NCBI GenBank assembly: GCA_021800795.1
Contig: JAJYYO010000001.1
Span: forward strand, 177,826 to 241,825
Direction of reading: 5' to 3'
From: Pseudomonadota bacterium
GTDB taxonomy: Bacteria; Pseudomonadota; Gammaproteobacteria; Burkholderiales; Gallionellaceae
Length of the DNA stretch: 64,000 nt
Shown: piece after piece, positions 1-9,312 of the stretch
How the letters are laid out: every line of letters begins with the position of its first letter
How positions within the stretch are numbered: position 1 is the stretch's first letter
The notes under the pieces: model-generated
What the model saw: the letters and a program-made list of their open reading frames with translations, nothing else
What the model was told of the DNA's origin: nothing
Databases searched by the model: none
Translations under genes and position numbers: made by a program

Positions 1-69
1 TTCCTCATTGAACCCTCTTGTGAGGAAGGCGGATATCTTGGGCTCGTCTTCAATGACCAGAATTTTCAT
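1..69 (-). CDS. Response regulator, OmpR type, N-terminal fragment (runs off the window)
   Basis: Only the first 23 codons are inside the window. They read MKILVIEDEPKI..., the standard start of a receiver domain, with the acidic pair (Glu-Asp) that helps bind Mg2+ near the phosphorylated aspartate. The start codon overlaps the stop of the preceding small gene by ATGA, so it belongs to the same minus-strand transcript as the efflux genes. A two-component regulator beside an RND efflux set usually controls it, but that is inference here. The output domain and partner kinase lie outside. Confidence 0.8.
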   Translation of the reverse strand, partial: MKILVIEDEPKISAFLTRGFNEE

Positions 70-359
70 CGTTCGTTGCCAGTTGCGGAAGAATAGCGAA
101 GAACATCGCTCGCATGTTGAATGGCGACATGAGCGCTTCCTGCAATCAGCAGGGTAAGGGCCACGAGCGCTGCCAGCCACTTTGTTCCAATCTCTTCGCT
201 GAATTGGTAAATGGCCAACGCCGGACCGAAATAAAAAGCAGCCAGCGTGCGCGCGTCAAAAGCGTTCATCAGCGCCGCCGGCGCGACAGGCTGCGCGTGG
301 TAAGTCGCACAACCGCTGAGTGATACCGCGATCGAACATAAAGCAGCAGTGATTTTCAT
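66..359 (-). CDS. Small lipoprotein-like protein, possibly a collapsed remnant of an outer-membrane efflux factor
   Basis: 97 residues. The N-terminus is a lipoprotein signal with a lipobox ending LSGC, followed by ATYHAQPVAP, very like the mature start of TolC/CzcC-type outer-membrane lipoproteins (the intact one at 5753-7111 begins GCAAYHPSPL). Next comes NAFDARTL and at once AAFYFGPALAI. In full-length family members these two motifs are normally separated by tens of residues, so an internal deletion is suspected. The rest holds one hydrophobic segment (about residues 62-80) with no family I recognise. It sits 7 bp after the MFS gene and overlaps the response-regulator start by 4 bp. It may be a true small lipoprotein instead of a relic. 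Confidence 0.45.
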   Translation of the reverse strand: MKITAALCSIAVSLSGCATYHAQPVAPAALMNAFDARTLAAFYFGPALAIYQFSEEIGTKWLAALVALTLLIAGSAHVAIQHASDVLRYSSATGNER

Positions 360-366
360 GGCAGGT

Positions 367-1575
367 TCATTCTATATGACGGTGTACTCTGCGCAAGCCG
401 GGTTGCCAGGCCAAACCCAGCAGCGCAACAAGGCAGAACGCTGCGCCGGCGTAAAACGTGAATGCCGCGCCAAACTGATCCCACAGCAAGCCGGCCAGCG
501 CGCTGGCGATCAGCATGGCGATTCCGCTCATCAGATTGAAAAAACCGTAGGCTGTACCGCGCAGGTCTGCGGGCGCGGTATCGGCGATCATCGTTGCCAG
601 TAACCCTTGAGTGATGCCCATGTGAACGCCCCACAGGGCGACACCGGCCAGGACAACACTCCAGTGATCGTTGATGGCGAACACCAGGTCAGCCGCAATC
701 AGGACGATGAGACCCAATGCCAGCAGCGTCTTGTGGCTGATGCGGTCGGAGAGTTTGCCGAATGGATAGGCCGATACCGCGTAGATCATATTCATCGCCA
801 CCATCACCAGCGGCACCAGTGCGAGCGGCACGCCGCTTTGTTGCGCACGCAGCACAAGAAACGCCTCGCTGAAGCGGGCCAGCGTGAACACGGCGCCGAT
901 AGCCACGACCCACCAATAAGGTGCGCCAAGACGCTTGAGATTTTCCCGTTGAATCGGATTTGAACGCTTGTTACCCTCGTGGCGTTCAGGTTCGCGTATG
1001 CCGAACAACAGCAATGCCACAGCCATTGTTCCCGGAATCACGGCGACCCAGAACACCGCCCGGAAGTCGTCGGCCCACAGCAGCATCAGGACAACCGCAA
1101 GCAGCGGGCCGAGAAACGCGCCGACGGTGTCGAGAGACTGGCGCAGCCCGAATGCCGCGCCGCGCAGCTGGGGCGGCGTGATGTCGGCAACCAGCGCATC
1201 GCGCGGTGCGCCGCGTATCCCCTTGCCGACGCGATCCGCCAGGCGTGCGGTCAGCACGATGCCGATCGTGGGGGCCATTGCAAACAGCGGCTTGGTCAGT
1301 GCGCCCAGGGCATAGCCTGTCACGGCAAGTCCCTTGCGCTTGCCCAGATAATCGCTCAGGGGCCCCGAGAACACTTTGACGATCAGCGCCGTGGATTCGG
1401 CCAGCCCTTCGATCATGCCGACCGCAAGGACACTGGCGCCCAGCGTGGTGACCATGAACAAGGGCAGCAGGCTGTGGATCATTTCGGAGGAAATGTCCAT
1501 CAGCAGACTGACGAAGCCGAGTACCCATACGCCTGCGGGAATCCGGTTCAGATCGTTTTTTGTTATGCTAGTCAT
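367..1575 (-). CDS. Major facilitator superfamily transporter
   Basis: 402 residues from the chosen ATG; a longer reading to 1653 exists, but only the ATG at 1575 has a purine-rich ribosome site (AGAGG, 8 nt away) and it gives a normal MFS N-terminus. About twelve hydrophobic segments are visible, with the family loop motif between helices 2 and 3 (GPLSDYLGKRKG) and a second such loop in the C-terminal half (GKLSDRISHK). This indicates a proton-coupled inner-membrane exporter or importer; the substrate cannot be told from sequence. It lies 123 bp downstream of the RND permease on the same strand and probably belongs to the same resistance/efflux cluster. Confidence 0.85.
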   Translation of the reverse strand: MTSITKNDLNRIPAGVWVLGFVSLLMDISSEMIHSLLPLFMVTTLGASVLAVGMIEGLAESTALIVKVFSGPLSDYLGKRKGLAVTGYALGALTKPLFAMAPTIGIVLTARLADRVGKGIRGAPRDALVADITPPQLRGAAFGLRQSLDTVGAFLGPLLAVVLMLLWADDFRAVFWVAVIPGTMAVALLLFGIREPERHEGNKRSNPIQRENLKRLGAPYWWVVAIGAVFTLARFSEAFLVLRAQQSGVPLALVPLVMVAMNMIYAVSAYPFGKLSDRISHKTLLALGLIVLIAADLVFAINDHWSVVLAGVALWGVHMGITQGLLATMIADTAPADLRGTAYGFFNLMSGIAMLIASALAGLLWDQFGAAFTFYAGAAFCLVALLGLAWQPGLRRVHRHIE

Positions 1576-1698
1576 CTTCAACCTCTGGTGCGCAGCCGCT
1601 GTGCCGCAGTACGCAGGCATGACCGGTTTGCAGCGTACACGTCGAACCGGCAAGAATTTCTCGTTTTAAGGCCAAAAAACATCTTAATACGGGCGCCA

Positions 1699-4600
1699 TT
1701 ATGCTGATTTGCGCTCAAGCACGCTATACAACACCGGCATGACCAGCAATACCAGCGGCAGTTGCAGCATCAGCCCGGCGATGATGGCGATTGCCAACGG
1801 TTGTTGCATCGCCGAACCCTGCCCGATGGCCAGCGCCAAGGGCAGCAGGGTCAGAATGGCCGCCAGGGTCGTCATGATGATCGGTCGCATCCGGTTTATT
1901 CCCGCTGCTATCAAGGCTTCGGCGAGGCCAGTCTCGGGCGGCAGGCTGAAATACTCCGAAAAATAAAATATCGCGACCTCCGTGACGATCCCGACGATCA
2001 TCGTCATGCCCATCATGGCCGAGATGTTCAACTCGATGCCCGTCACCCACAGGCCGACAAACACCGCCGACAAGGACAGCAAGGGCATCAGCAAAATAGC
2101 CAGCGCGACCCGGAAGCGTTCGTAAATAAACAGCAACAGCAGAAACACCAGCGCAACAGCGGCGGCGAACACCTTTATCATGCCCTGGAAGGCGATTTGC
2201 TGCTGCTTGTAAAGTCCGCCCAGTTCATAGTAAACGCCTGGCGGCAGCATGCCGGGCGTGTTCATCGTCCGTTTCACATCGCGTATCACCGACCCCATGT
2301 CGCGTCCGCTGATGCGCGCCGTTACCGCCACCATGCGTTTGAAGTTCTCCCGGCTGATTTGCGGTTGTCCGGAAACGCTACTGAATGACGCCACGCGTCT
2401 CAACGGGAAAAAATGACCATCCGGCGCGCGCAGCAGCAGTTTCCCCAGCTCGTTTTCGCTGCTGCGCAATGCTTCAGGCAACCATACGCGCACGCCGATC
2501 ATCTTGATGCCTGCGCGAATCTGCGTGGTGACTTGTCCGCTCAGTGCGTCCTGTACCATCAGCGTGACCGTTCCGGGGTCAACGCCTTCCAGCGATGCCT
2601 TTACACGGTCAACCACGATGTTCAGCGCGTCTCCGGCCGGGTTGATGCCGTTGCGGATTTCCACCACGCCCTGGATTTTGGCAAGACTTGCAGCGGTTTT
2701 CTCGGCCAGTGAGGTGAGCGTGCTCATGTCATTCGAGAATATCTTCACTTCGATCGGCTGCGGCACGGCGGTCAGATCACCGATCAAATCCTCCATCAAC
2801 TGGGCCGTTTCAATATCCAGTCCCGGTACCTGCCGGGCTACCTGGTTGCGAATCTCGTTCATCACCTCTTCAATCGGGGCGCGCGGTTGAGGCTTGAGAC
2901 GAATAAAAAAATCGCCCTGATTGGCCTCGGTCAGGCCGCCGCCTAACTGCGTGCCGGTGCGGCGCGAATAAGTGTCCACATTTGGATTGGCGCGAATGAT
3001 TGTTTCCACCTGGCGCAGCAGCCGGTCGGTTTCAGTCAGCGAGGTGCCGGGTTCCGAGCGGTAATCCAGAATAAAGCCGCCTTCGTCCATTGTCGGCATA
3101 AAGCCCGAGCCTACCTGATGGTAGGCAATCCAGCCCAGCGCCAGCACCGGTAAAACTCCGATCAGCACCAGCAGCGGTCGCGCCAGCAGGCGGCGCATCA
3201 GCGCGTCGTATCTTGCGTGTAGCCATTCGGTTAAACGCCCGCCCTCCTTCTGGTTGGCGTCTTTTTCACCCAGCAGGTGATCCGCCAGAATCGGCACGGC
3301 CAGCCAGGTCACCAGAAAGGAAATGACCAAGCCGGACGCCATGGTCAATGACAATGCGCGGAAGAATGCGCCGGTCACGCCATCCAGAAAAGCCAATGGC
3401 ACGAAGATGATCACCGTGGAGGCGGAGGAAGCGGTCAGGGGGCGCAAAAATTCGCGTGCCGCCGTTAATACCCGCCCGTGATGATCGTCCGATGCGCCGC
3501 GCAAACGACGCACGATATGCTCGATCATCACAATCGCATCATCGATGATCAATCCCACCGCAGCGGCCATGCCGCCCAGCGTCATGATGTTGAAACTCAT
3601 ATGGAACACATCCAGCAACACCACTGTGGCGGCCAGCACGGCAGGCACCACGACCATGGCGATCAGCATGATCTTCAGATTGCGCAGAAAAGCCAGCAGC
3701 ACCAGGGCTGCCAGGGCGATGCCGATCAGAATGGCATCCCGCACGCTGGCGGCAGATTCCACCACCAGCCGGCTTTGGTCATACCAGTTGGCCAGTTTTA
3801 CGCCCTTGGGCAGGCGATAGCCATCCAGTTTAGCCTTGATGCCATCGGCAATTTGCACGCTGTTGCTGCCGGGCTGCTGATAGACCTGTACCAGTACCGC
3901 ATCATGCCCGTCCGCGTTCACGCGTATCCACTGCGGCACCGTGCTGCGCTTGACTTCGGCCACATCCTCCAGACGAACCAGGCCATTGCTGCCGCTTCTG
4001 AGCACGGTCTGCCGCACTTCTTCAATACTTTTCAAACGCGTGTCAGCGATCCCGAGGTATAGCTTGTAGTGGTCCTCCAGCCTCCCCACCGCCGTCACAA
4101 CATTGGCAGCAGCCAGTGCTTTTGAGACGTCAGACATCGCCAGCCCGTAAGCCTGCAAACGCGCCGGATCGACCATCACCTGAAACTCTTCCTGGGCGCC
4201 GCCGGCAACCTGTATGCGTGCTACTCCCGCCACGCCCGACAGCAGCGGGCGCAACTGGTATTGCCCCAGATCGTAGAGTTGCGTAAGCGGCAAGGTGTCC
4301 GATGTCAGGCTGTACGCTAAAACCGGAAACACCGTCGGATCCATGCGTTTGACCGACATCTGCGTGCCTGCAGGCAGTTGCGGCAGAAGCTGCGCGACCG
4401 CCTGGCTTATTTCTGTGGCAGCCAGCGGCATGTCGCTGCCCCAGGCAAAATTGACCGACATTTCCGCCGAGCCGCGGCTGGTCGTCGAACGTACATTCTG
4501 TACGCCCGGCACGCGTCTTATCGCCTCTTCCGCCAGCATGGTGACCTGAATTTCCATCTGCTCGGCAGGCCGGTCACCTGCATCCAGCGTGACGACGACG

Positions 4601-4725
4601 CGCGGAAAATCCACATTGGGAAACAGTGCGACGGGCAGTTTGAACGCGGCGAACAGCCCCGCGACTGCCAGCATCAGCAGGAAAAACAGGATGGAACGAC
4701 GATGCGTCTGCATCCAGTCGTTCAC
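1699..4725 (-). CDS. RND efflux permease (inner-membrane pump)
   Basis: 1008 residues, typical for the AcrB/CusA superfamily. It has the N-terminal helix followed by the F(P)NVDFPRV motif, two large periplasmic regions and two blocks of transmembrane helices. Helix 4 carries GLIIDDAIVMIEHI, with the paired aspartates of the proton relay as in drug- and lipid-type RND pumps; metal pumps of the CzcA group usually show a different version here. Predicted to drive proton-coupled export from periplasm or membrane through the adaptor and outer-membrane channel encoded just upstream. The start overlaps the adaptor stop by 4 bp (ATGA), so the two are translationally coupled. Substrate unknown. Confidence 0.92.
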   Translation of the reverse strand: MNDWMQTHRRSILFFLLMLAVAGLFAAFKLPVALFPNVDFPRVVVTLDAGDRPAEQMEIQVTMLAEEAIRRVPGVQNVRSTTSRGSAEMSVNFAWGSDMPLAATEISQAVAQLLPQLPAGTQMSVKRMDPTVFPVLAYSLTSDTLPLTQLYDLGQYQLRPLLSGVAGVARIQVAGGAQEEFQVMVDPARLQAYGLAMSDVSKALAAANVVTAVGRLEDHYKLYLGIADTRLKSIEEVRQTVLRSGSNGLVRLEDVAEVKRSTVPQWIRVNADGHDAVLVQVYQQPGSNSVQIADGIKAKLDGYRLPKGVKLANWYDQSRLVVESAASVRDAILIGIALAALVLLAFLRNLKIMLIAMVVVPAVLAATVVLLDVFHMSFNIMTLGGMAAAVGLIIDDAIVMIEHIVRRLRGASDDHHGRVLTAAREFLRPLTASSASTVIIFVPLAFLDGVTGAFFRALSLTMASGLVISFLVTWLAVPILADHLLGEKDANQKEGGRLTEWLHARYDALMRRLLARPLLVLIGVLPVLALGWIAYHQVGSGFMPTMDEGGFILDYRSEPGTSLTETDRLLRQVETIIRANPNVDTYSRRTGTQLGGGLTEANQGDFFIRLKPQPRAPIEEVMNEIRNQVARQVPGLDIETAQLMEDLIGDLTAVPQPIEVKIFSNDMSTLTSLAEKTAASLAKIQGVVEIRNGINPAGDALNIVVDRVKASLEGVDPGTVTLMVQDALSGQVTTQIRAGIKMIGVRVWLPEALRSSENELGKLLLRAPDGHFFPLRRVASFSSVSGQPQISRENFKRMVAVTARISGRDMGSVIRDVKRTMNTPGMLPPGVYYELGGLYKQQQIAFQGMIKVFAAAVALVFLLLLFIYERFRVALAILLMPLLSLSAVFVGLWVTGIELNISAMMGMTMIVGIVTEVAIFYFSEYFSLPPETGLAEALIAAGINRMRPIIMTTLAAILTLLPLALAIGQGSAMQQPLAIAIIAGLMLQLPLVLLVMPVLYSVLERKSA

Positions 4726-5750
4726 GGCTTGGCCTCCCGCACCATCATGCCGTCCTGCAACTCATAATTGCCTGACACAACTACTTTGAGCGCACTGTCG
4801 AGCGCGCCGCTGACCGCTGCGCTGGTTTCGCGTTCCACGCCCACCGTCACAGGCACCCGCCTGGCATGACCGTTGCGTATTTGAAACAGAAAGCTGCCTT
4901 GTTCGTCGCGCAGCACGGCGGAACGCGGCACGACCCAGGATTCCCTGTTGTCCAGCGCGATCGTGCCGCGTATTTGCATGCCGGGCAGCAGGCTGCTGGT
5001 TGCGCCCTGTAATTCGACATCCACGTCAACCAGACGGGTGAGCGGATTGATTACACCGTGAATTTGCAGCAATCGGGACGCCACCGCAGCTTGGTTGCCA
5101 AACACCGAAGCAATCTCGACCGTCATGCCGACCCGCAAACGTGCGATGTCTTCCGGTTCGATGCCCAGTGTGGCGCGCAACTTGCCAACCTTCGCCAATT
5201 GCATGATTAAAGCGCCTGGCAACAGGCGATCACCTTGTTGTACGGCAAGCTGCGATACCACGCCATCAAACGATGCGCTGACCCGTTGCGTCCCCACTCC
5301 GGCGCCGATGCCGGTTTGCGCGGCCAGGTTTGCCTGTGCATCCTGTAATGCCTTGCGTGCAGCGGCCAGTTGCGTCTGTGTGGCAAGCTGATGTGCAGCC
5401 AGATCCTCGACACGTTTCAGTTCGCTGCGCGCAAAAACCTCCGTTGTTTCCGTCTGGCGATACAGTGCGGCTGCATTCGGATCAGTTACAAATTCCAGCA
5501 AGGCCTGATTACGCTTGACGACCTGTCCTGCCACTACGTACAGGCGTGCAATTTGACCTGCGCGTGGAAAACTGATGTTTTCAGTCGCGCCGGTGGCGGG
5601 CATTACACTGCCATAGGCAGTCAGTCTCTCGCCTATGGGTTGTCTGCGCAGGGTATCGGATTTAATCAATACGCTGGGCGCCGCATTTTCGGGCGCGCCA
5701 GCGGCGGGCAACATCAGGATCATGAACAGCAGTGCGAACAGTATTTGCAT
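4722..5750 (-). CDS. RND efflux periplasmic adaptor (membrane fusion protein)
   Basis: 342 residues with a cleavable signal peptide (hydrophobic core to about residue 18, ending PAAGA). The order is that of the HlyD/AcrA family: a split lipoyl half-motif (ISFPRAGQIARLYVVAGQVV), a short alpha hairpin (about residues 90-145), the second lipoyl half (ASFDGVVSQLAVQQGD), then beta-barrel and membrane-proximal domains. It bridges the permease to the outer-membrane factor. It starts 2 bp after the outer-membrane factor gene and overlaps the permease by 4 bp. The hairpin is short, which fits adaptors of simpler pumps. Confidence 0.9.
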   Translation of the reverse strand: MQILFALLFMILMLPAAGAPENAAPSVLIKSDTLRRQPIGERLTAYGSVMPATGATENISFPRAGQIARLYVVAGQVVKRNQALLEFVTDPNAAALYRQTETTEVFARSELKRVEDLAAHQLATQTQLAAARKALQDAQANLAAQTGIGAGVGTQRVSASFDGVVSQLAVQQGDRLLPGALIMQLAKVGKLRATLGIEPEDIARLRVGMTVEIASVFGNQAAVASRLLQIHGVINPLTRLVDVDVELQGATSSLLPGMQIRGTIALDNRESWVVPRSAVLRDEQGSFLFQIRNGHARRVPVTVGVERETSAAVSGALDSALKVVVSGNYELQDGMMVREAKP

Positions 5751-5752
5751 CG

Positions 5753-7111
5753 TTATTCCTTTTTTTCCGCAAGTGCAGTTTCAGGCAACTCGCCGCCCAG
5801 CAAAGTCAACAGTGCTACGCGCTGTTCCAGTAAAGTCTGTTTGATGAGGATCGCTTCAGCCTGTTTTGCCAGATGGGCATTGCGCAGATTGGTATACATC
5901 AGACTGTCAATATTACCGACAGCAAAGGCGCTCTGTGCGTTGCTCGCAGCAACCCCGAGGGCTGTTTCACCCCGTTCTGCATTGTGCAATTGCAGTTCAA
6001 GCAACTGCTGATCCTGCAAAATCCGTGCAATCTCGGTGGTGGCGGTATTGATACGCAGTTGATATTCGTCATGCAATTTTTGGCGGGTGGCCTGCTCGAT
6101 CGCAATGTTGCCGCGATTGCCATTGAAAATAGGCAGGCTCAGTGTCATGCCCACGCCCTGTGTAGATACTCCGAAGGTATCGCGGGCGCGGGTCAAACCG
6201 ATGTTGAGCACCGGAAACTGCGCCAGTATGGACATGCGCAAGCGCTGCTCCTGGCTCGCGTAACCGAATTCCAGCGCACGCAAATCCGGGCGACGTTGCG
6301 CCAGATGCGCGATATTCTGTTGAATTTTTGCCTCATCCAACGAGGGTATGTCCGCGCTACCCACCAGCAGCAGTCGGGTGTCAGGCGATAATCCCAGCAA
6401 GTCGTTGAGTGCGTGCCGATTGGTATTGATCTGGCGCGATAAATCATTGATCGTGGTTTCCATGTTTTGCAACGCAGCCAGATCAAGATTGGCCGTATCC
6501 AGCGTCACTTCACCTAACCTGGCGGCCTGATCAGTTGCGGCATAACGTGCTGCAAGCAACTCATGTTCCTGCTGCAGGATGCCCAGCAGTTTTTGTTGCG
6601 CCATGTTGCGCACAAATAACAGCCGCGCCCCGCTGACGACTTGCCACTCCTGCCACAGCAAATTGAGATCGGTCTGCTGCACAGTCGCTTGCGCTGCGCG
6701 CTTGCCGGCCGAGCGTGTCAGCAACCCGTTCACGTTATAACTCAGTCCCAGGTTAAACCCGTTGATGCTGCCCGAATCGGCATTGCGCGGCGAATCGCGT
6801 GCTATTCCCAGCTGCGGGTCCGGCAATAAGCCGGCAGCAAAAGCCTGGGCGTGACTGATGCCCAAATCATCCCGGGCAATCTTGAGTTGTGGATTGTTCG
6901 CGACGGCCAGCATCGCCACCTCGGTCATATCCAGTCCGTCGTCAGGATCAAACGGATGGGCAGCCAGTTCGGGCAACGGCATATCCGCCGCATTGACGAC
7001 AATATGCGAAATGTCACGGGTGGCATTGGACCGTGTGCTGAGCGGTGAAGGATGATAAGCGGCACATCCGGCCAATCCGGCAGCAAACAGTAATGAAATA
7101 TATTTTTGCAT
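5753..7111 (-). CDS. Outer-membrane efflux lipoprotein (TolC/NodT family)
   Basis: 452 residues from the ATG at 7111, chosen because it places a lipoprotein signal directly at the N-terminus with lipobox LAGC and the acylated Cys at residue 16; the longer frame to 7180 would bury it. Two repeats of the outer-membrane efflux protein domain are visible: long helices with GLSYNVNGLL in the first half and MTLSLPIFNGNRGNIAIEQA in the second. It forms the trimeric exit duct for the RND pump. First gene of the minus-strand efflux operon. No strong ribosome site is visible at this start. The 200 bp upstream hold no gene. Confidence 0.9.
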   Translation of the reverse strand: MQKYISLLFAAGLAGCAAYHPSPLSTRSNATRDISHIVVNAADMPLPELAAHPFDPDDGLDMTEVAMLAVANNPQLKIARDDLGISHAQAFAAGLLPDPQLGIARDSPRNADSGSINGFNLGLSYNVNGLLTRSAGKRAAQATVQQTDLNLLWQEWQVVSGARLLFVRNMAQQKLLGILQQEHELLAARYAATDQAARLGEVTLDTANLDLAALQNMETTINDLSRQINTNRHALNDLLGLSPDTRLLLVGSADIPSLDEAKIQQNIAHLAQRRPDLRALEFGYASQEQRLRMSILAQFPVLNIGLTRARDTFGVSTQGVGMTLSLPIFNGNRGNIAIEQATRQKLHDEYQLRINTATTEIARILQDQQLLELQLHNAERGETALGVAASNAQSAFAVGNIDSLMYTNLRNAHLAKQAEAILIKQTLLEQRVALLTLLGGELPETALAEKKE

Positions 7112-7313
7112 CGGCGTTTTACTGAATATATTTTCGATATGCGTTCTATCAAATTTCCATGGATATAAGGCGATCACCAAGTCATGCCTGTCCGTAAAGA
7201 TAACGATCGACTATTAGCTCAGAATTAGCGGGCTGTTTGAAGCGGATTGTACTATGGCGGATAGTGCGCTTTTTGTTAAAAAGCGCGACTAGCCGGACGC
7301 GATCATGAAGGCG

Positions 7314-7724
7314 TTATTGGCCCTGGATGGAAGAGTGTTCGCGCTGCTTTCCGCACGCTATGTTCAATAGCGCCTCTTCAGCGCTGTCGGGCTGAACGAC
7401 GGCCCATTTTCCGGAGGTATTGTTGCTGTAAATCAAGTCGCCGGTAGCCATATTGCCCGCATGAGCAGACATGGCGATCACTCTGGATTTTTTGTCCCGG
7501 CAGGCATATTCCCGTCTGATTTTCATCGATAAATAAGTCAGGTCTCCGAAACTGCGCGGCGTTTTTAAATCGAACAGCCCCCACATTTTGGTATGTCCGC
7601 CATGTTGAGTGTGATTCGTATCGACGTAGGCAGTTTCGTCATTGCTGTCTCCTATGCGTTGCCATTCGGCAGAGGCTGTTGTGGAAAACGTCGCGAGTAT
7701 CAGTATCAGCAGGTAATTGCGCAT
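7314..7724 (-). CDS. Secreted small protein, surface-adhesin E-like family
   Basis: 136 residues with a clean signal peptide (cleavage likely after TTASA, residue 19). The mature part opens EWQRIGDSNDETAYVD and contains two cysteines (CRDKKS and NIACGK) that could form one disulfide. This pattern (W..I......YVD....., then a KxWxLxDLK-like strand) is that of the short 'surface-adhesin protein E' proteins common in betaproteobacteria, whose role in most species is unknown. It is a single gene with its own promoter region, divergent from the DUF2252 gene (175 bp between them). Confidence 0.65.
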   Translation of the reverse strand: MRNYLLILILATFSTTASAEWQRIGDSNDETAYVDTNHTQHGGHTKMWGLFDLKTPRSFGDLTYLSMKIRREYACRDKKSRVIAMSAHAGNMATGDLIYSNNTSGKWAVVQPDSAEEALLNIACGKQREHSSIQGQ

Positions 7725-7899
7725 GAGTGAGCATCAAAAAAATCGACAAGTGTTAAACACTACCACCAAATGCTGATTGTGATCGCGTTTGACGAAAAAA
7801 ATCATCATTCACGCAGCGTCGTGGTGCGGCAGTTCAGGTATATTGCAAGACTACATAATAGTTGGCGAGTTATATGATGCCATCCTGGCGGGAGAATAA

Positions 7900-9111
7900 A
7901 TGATGAACAACGTGGTCGAGTTAATTTTGCAATACAACGCCGGTCGCGAACCGGAGCGGCTTGCCCTGAAATACCGTGCCATCCGGCAGGATCCGTTTTC
8001 CTTCATGCGGGGAACCTGCCATTTGTACTACAGGGACTGGCCGGTTTTGGACACGCAACTTAACGATGCGCCGCCGGCCTGGATTTGTGGCGATTTGCAC
8101 CTTGAGAACTTTGGCTGTTATAAAGGTGACAATCGTCTGGTCTATTTCGACCTGAATGATTTCGACGAGGCGGTGCTTGCCCCGGCAACATGGGAACTGG
8201 CTCGCTGGCTGACGAGCATACTGGTGGCGGCTGAATCCCTGAAGTTACCTGAGGTTGATGCCTTGTCACTGTGCCGGATCGGCCTGGACAGCTATGCTGC
8301 GGCCTTGAGGTCAGGCAAGGGCAGATGGCTGGAACGTGAAACCGCAAAAGGGATGGTACGCAACTTGCTTGATCCCATGACATTGCGAAGCAGAAAGACT
8401 TTTCTGGACAGCCGTACCTCAGTGCGCAAGGGGAAGCGCAGTATCACCGTGGATAAAAAACGTGCGCTTGCATTAAAGCCTGAGGAAAAGGCACAGGTTA
8501 TGGCCTTTGTTGAGACGTATGCCAGTGAACAGCCCAAGCCGGACTTTTATCGTCCCCTGGATGCGGCAAGGCGTATTGCCGGCACCGGCAGCCTGGGTGT
8601 CGCACGATATGTGATTCTGATCGAGGGTCGGGGTGGGCCGGATGAAAATTTTCTGCTGGACCTTAAACAGGCCGTGCCCAGCGCGCTGACGCCGTATGTT
8701 GTGCACAAGCAGCCTGAATGGACCAGCGAGGCGCATCGCGTCGCCAGTGTACAGCGCTGGGCGCAAGCCATCTCGCCGGCGTTTCTGTCGGCGGTGAGCT
8801 TTGCCGATAAGCCCTTCCTGTTTAAAGGGCTGCAACCGACTCAGGACAGGCTGGCGCTGGAAGGATGGAAGGGCAAACTGGGACGGCTGGAGCAGGTGGT
8901 GTGCAGCATGGGTGAAATCGTGGCATGGAGTCATTTGCGCAGCGGCGGCAGGAGTGGTTCGGCCATCGCGGATGAATGGATCGCCTTTGGCGACAGGCGC
9001 GACTGGCAGGCTCCCTTGCTTGCGCTGGCCAGGCGGCAGGCTGCAAAAAATGAATCTGACTGGGAAAAATATGCCAGGGAATATGATCGTTCAGGGAAGT
9101 CCTGGCTTTAA
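7900..9111 (+). CDS. DUF2252 family protein
   Basis: 403 residues. The N-terminal part carries GDLHLENFG and then YFDLNDFDEA, the two hallmark stretches of DUF2252. They resemble the catalytic and metal-binding loops of protein-kinase-like and aminoglycoside-phosphotransferase folds (HxxN followed by a DxxD-type motif), so a phosphotransfer or nucleotide-binding role is possible but unproven. Two adjacent ATG codons follow a GGGAG ribosome site; the first is used here. It stands alone, with trigger factor 200 bp downstream. The biological role of the family is not known to me. Confidence 0.8.
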   Translation: MMNNVVELILQYNAGREPERLALKYRAIRQDPFSFMRGTCHLYYRDWPVLDTQLNDAPPAWICGDLHLENFGCYKGDNRLVYFDLNDFDEAVLAPATWELARWLTSILVAAESLKLPEVDALSLCRIGLDSYAAALRSGKGRWLERETAKGMVRNLLDPMTLRSRKTFLDSRTSVRKGKRSITVDKKRALALKPEEKAQVMAFVETYASEQPKPDFYRPLDAARRIAGTGSLGVARYVILIEGRGGPDENFLLDLKQAVPSALTPYVVHKQPEWTSEAHRVASVQRWAQAISPAFLSAVSFADKPFLFKGLQPTQDRLALEGWKGKLGRLEQVVCSMGEIVAWSHLRSGGRSGSAIADEWIAFGDRRDWQAPLLALARRQAAKNESDWEKYAREYDRSGKSWL

Positions 9112-9312
9112 ACTTTAAACGGTTCGGGCTGCGGCATGTCTGTCAAGCAGGATTCTGTTACAATTGTTCGGGAGCACACGATGTGCAGGAACGCAGATGG
9201 CGACATTTAGTTGTGTGGCTATTATTTCGCGGGTTGCTTCAACGACCCGGATAGAGTCGGCGTTTCTCACATGGTCGCAACCTATTTAAATTTAAATTCA
9301 AGGAAATACAGC

